Positions 63,680-64,000 of a DNA stretch of 64,000 bases are shown piece by piece. The stretch is from Piscinibacter sp. XHJ-5. Lineage in GTDB: Bacteria > Pseudomonadota > Gammaproteobacteria > Burkholderiales > Burkholderiaceae_C. Position 1 is the first letter of the stretch. Each line of letters starts with the position of its first letter. Both the position numbers and the translations under genes were made by a program. The notes under the pieces were generated by a model. The model saw only the letters and a list, made by a program, of their open reading frames with translations. It did no database searches and had not been told where the DNA came from. Where the stretch lies: assembly GCF_029855045.1 (NCBI RefSeq), contig NZ_CP123228.1:992001-1056000 (forward strand). The letters run 5' to 3'.

Positions 63680-64000
63680 TCAGGCGGCGGCGGTCCGCAG
63701 CGCCGAGGCCGGCGCGGCCGCGGGCCGCAACAGGAAGTGCGCCAGCGCCGGCAGCAGCACCAGCGCGCCGACCATGTTCCAGACGAACATGAAGGCGAGC
63801 AGGATCCCCATGTCGGCCTGGAACTTGATCGGCGAGAACGCCCAGGTGCCGACGGCCAGGGCGAGCGTGACGCCGGTCAGCAGCACGACGCGGCCGGTGA
63901 ACTGCAGCGCGTGCAGGTATGCATCGGACAAGGAATCGCCGGCGCGCAGCCGCGCCAGCATGACGCTGAGCACGTACAGCGCGTAGTCGACGCCGATGCC
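63680..64000 (-). CDS. RND/MMPL-family transporter (C-terminal part)
   Basis: The gene runs off the right edge; only about 106 C-terminal residues are visible. GIGVDYALYVLSVMLARLRAGDS is the conserved start of a membrane helix pair in MMPL/RND transporters, followed by GRVVLLTGVTLALAVGTWAFSPIKFQADMGILLAFMFVWNMVGALVLLPALAHFLL. The Asp in IGVDYAL fits the family. Hydrophobe- or lipid-export families of this type often adjoin lipid-modifying genes. The identity of the substrate is unknown. Confidence 0.88.
   Translation of the reverse strand, partial: GIGVDYALYVLSVMLARLRAGDSLSDAYLHALQFTGRVVLLTGVTLALAVGTWAFSPIKFQADMGILLAFMFVWNMVGALVLLPALAHFLLRPAAAPASALRTAAA

Overview
This window is a stretch of chromosome from a high-GC betaproteobacterium, most likely order Burkholderiales (Rubrivivax/Leptothrix/Methylibium-like). 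The evidence is gene order (mla genes, yadGH-like ABC, bolA, murA, his; and coaD, fdx, pth, rplY, prs, tRNA-Gln, ispE, lolB, TPR, mutM, mutY, rapZ, recN, nadK, hrcA), a short-form HisG, PHA-granule and PEP-CTERM proteins, and strong GC bias at third codon positions. Almost all of it is protein-coding. There is no rRNA, prophage, insertion sequence or CRISPR array.

Layout: (a) 1-2208, end of the mla phospholipid-transport operon (mlaD partial, mlaA, mlaC, mlaB). (b) 2252-8396, central carbon metabolism: leftward zwf-hexR, divergent from rightward tal-pgi-HAD phosphatase. A good HexR-type operator (4583-4597) lies in the divergent promoter region. (c) 8451-14828, a leftward run of six genes: two paralogous periplasmic binding proteins, M20 amidohydrolase, DUF2817 M14-like hydrolase, isochorismatase-like hydrolase and a GlxA-type AraC regulator. 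It looks like an amide or peptide utilisation cluster of unknown substrate. (d) 14967-18103, a molybdopterin oxidoreductase coupled to a lipoprotein peptidase. (e) 18107-21749, a storage-lipid neighbourhood: PHA-granule protein, acyl-CoA-binding protein, WS/DGAT acyltransferase, TPR protein, TetR regulator. (f) 21845-31796, ABC-2 exporter, bolA, murA and hisGDCBHA/hisF. A PEP-CTERM CHRD gene runs antisense between hisA and hisF, and hisI and hisE are not in the window. (g) 31793-49155, a housekeeping block from rsmD to hrcA with two tRNAs and a bacterial dynamin-like GTPase between mutM and mutY. (h) 49158-64000, mixed genes: tamA-tamB, transglutaminase, lone receiver domain, ferritin-like protein, Crp/Fnr regulator, PQQ-type propeller protein, HSL-family esterase and the end of an RND/MMPL transporter.

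The most unusual feature is in lolB. Six 24-bp tandem repeats (37673-37816) sit in frame between the start codon, which overlaps the upstream stop, and the lipoprotein signal peptide. They add a run of LRLGSGQA/LRPGSGQA units to the n-region of an essential outer-membrane lipoprotein. A second theme is rearranged synteny. Blocks that, from memory, are contiguous in other Burkholderiales (mlaB next to the ABC pair; hisF next to hisI; rapZ next to hprK) are broken here, with about 19.6 kb of metabolic genes between mlaB and the ABC exporter. No wholly novel defence or mobile system was found.
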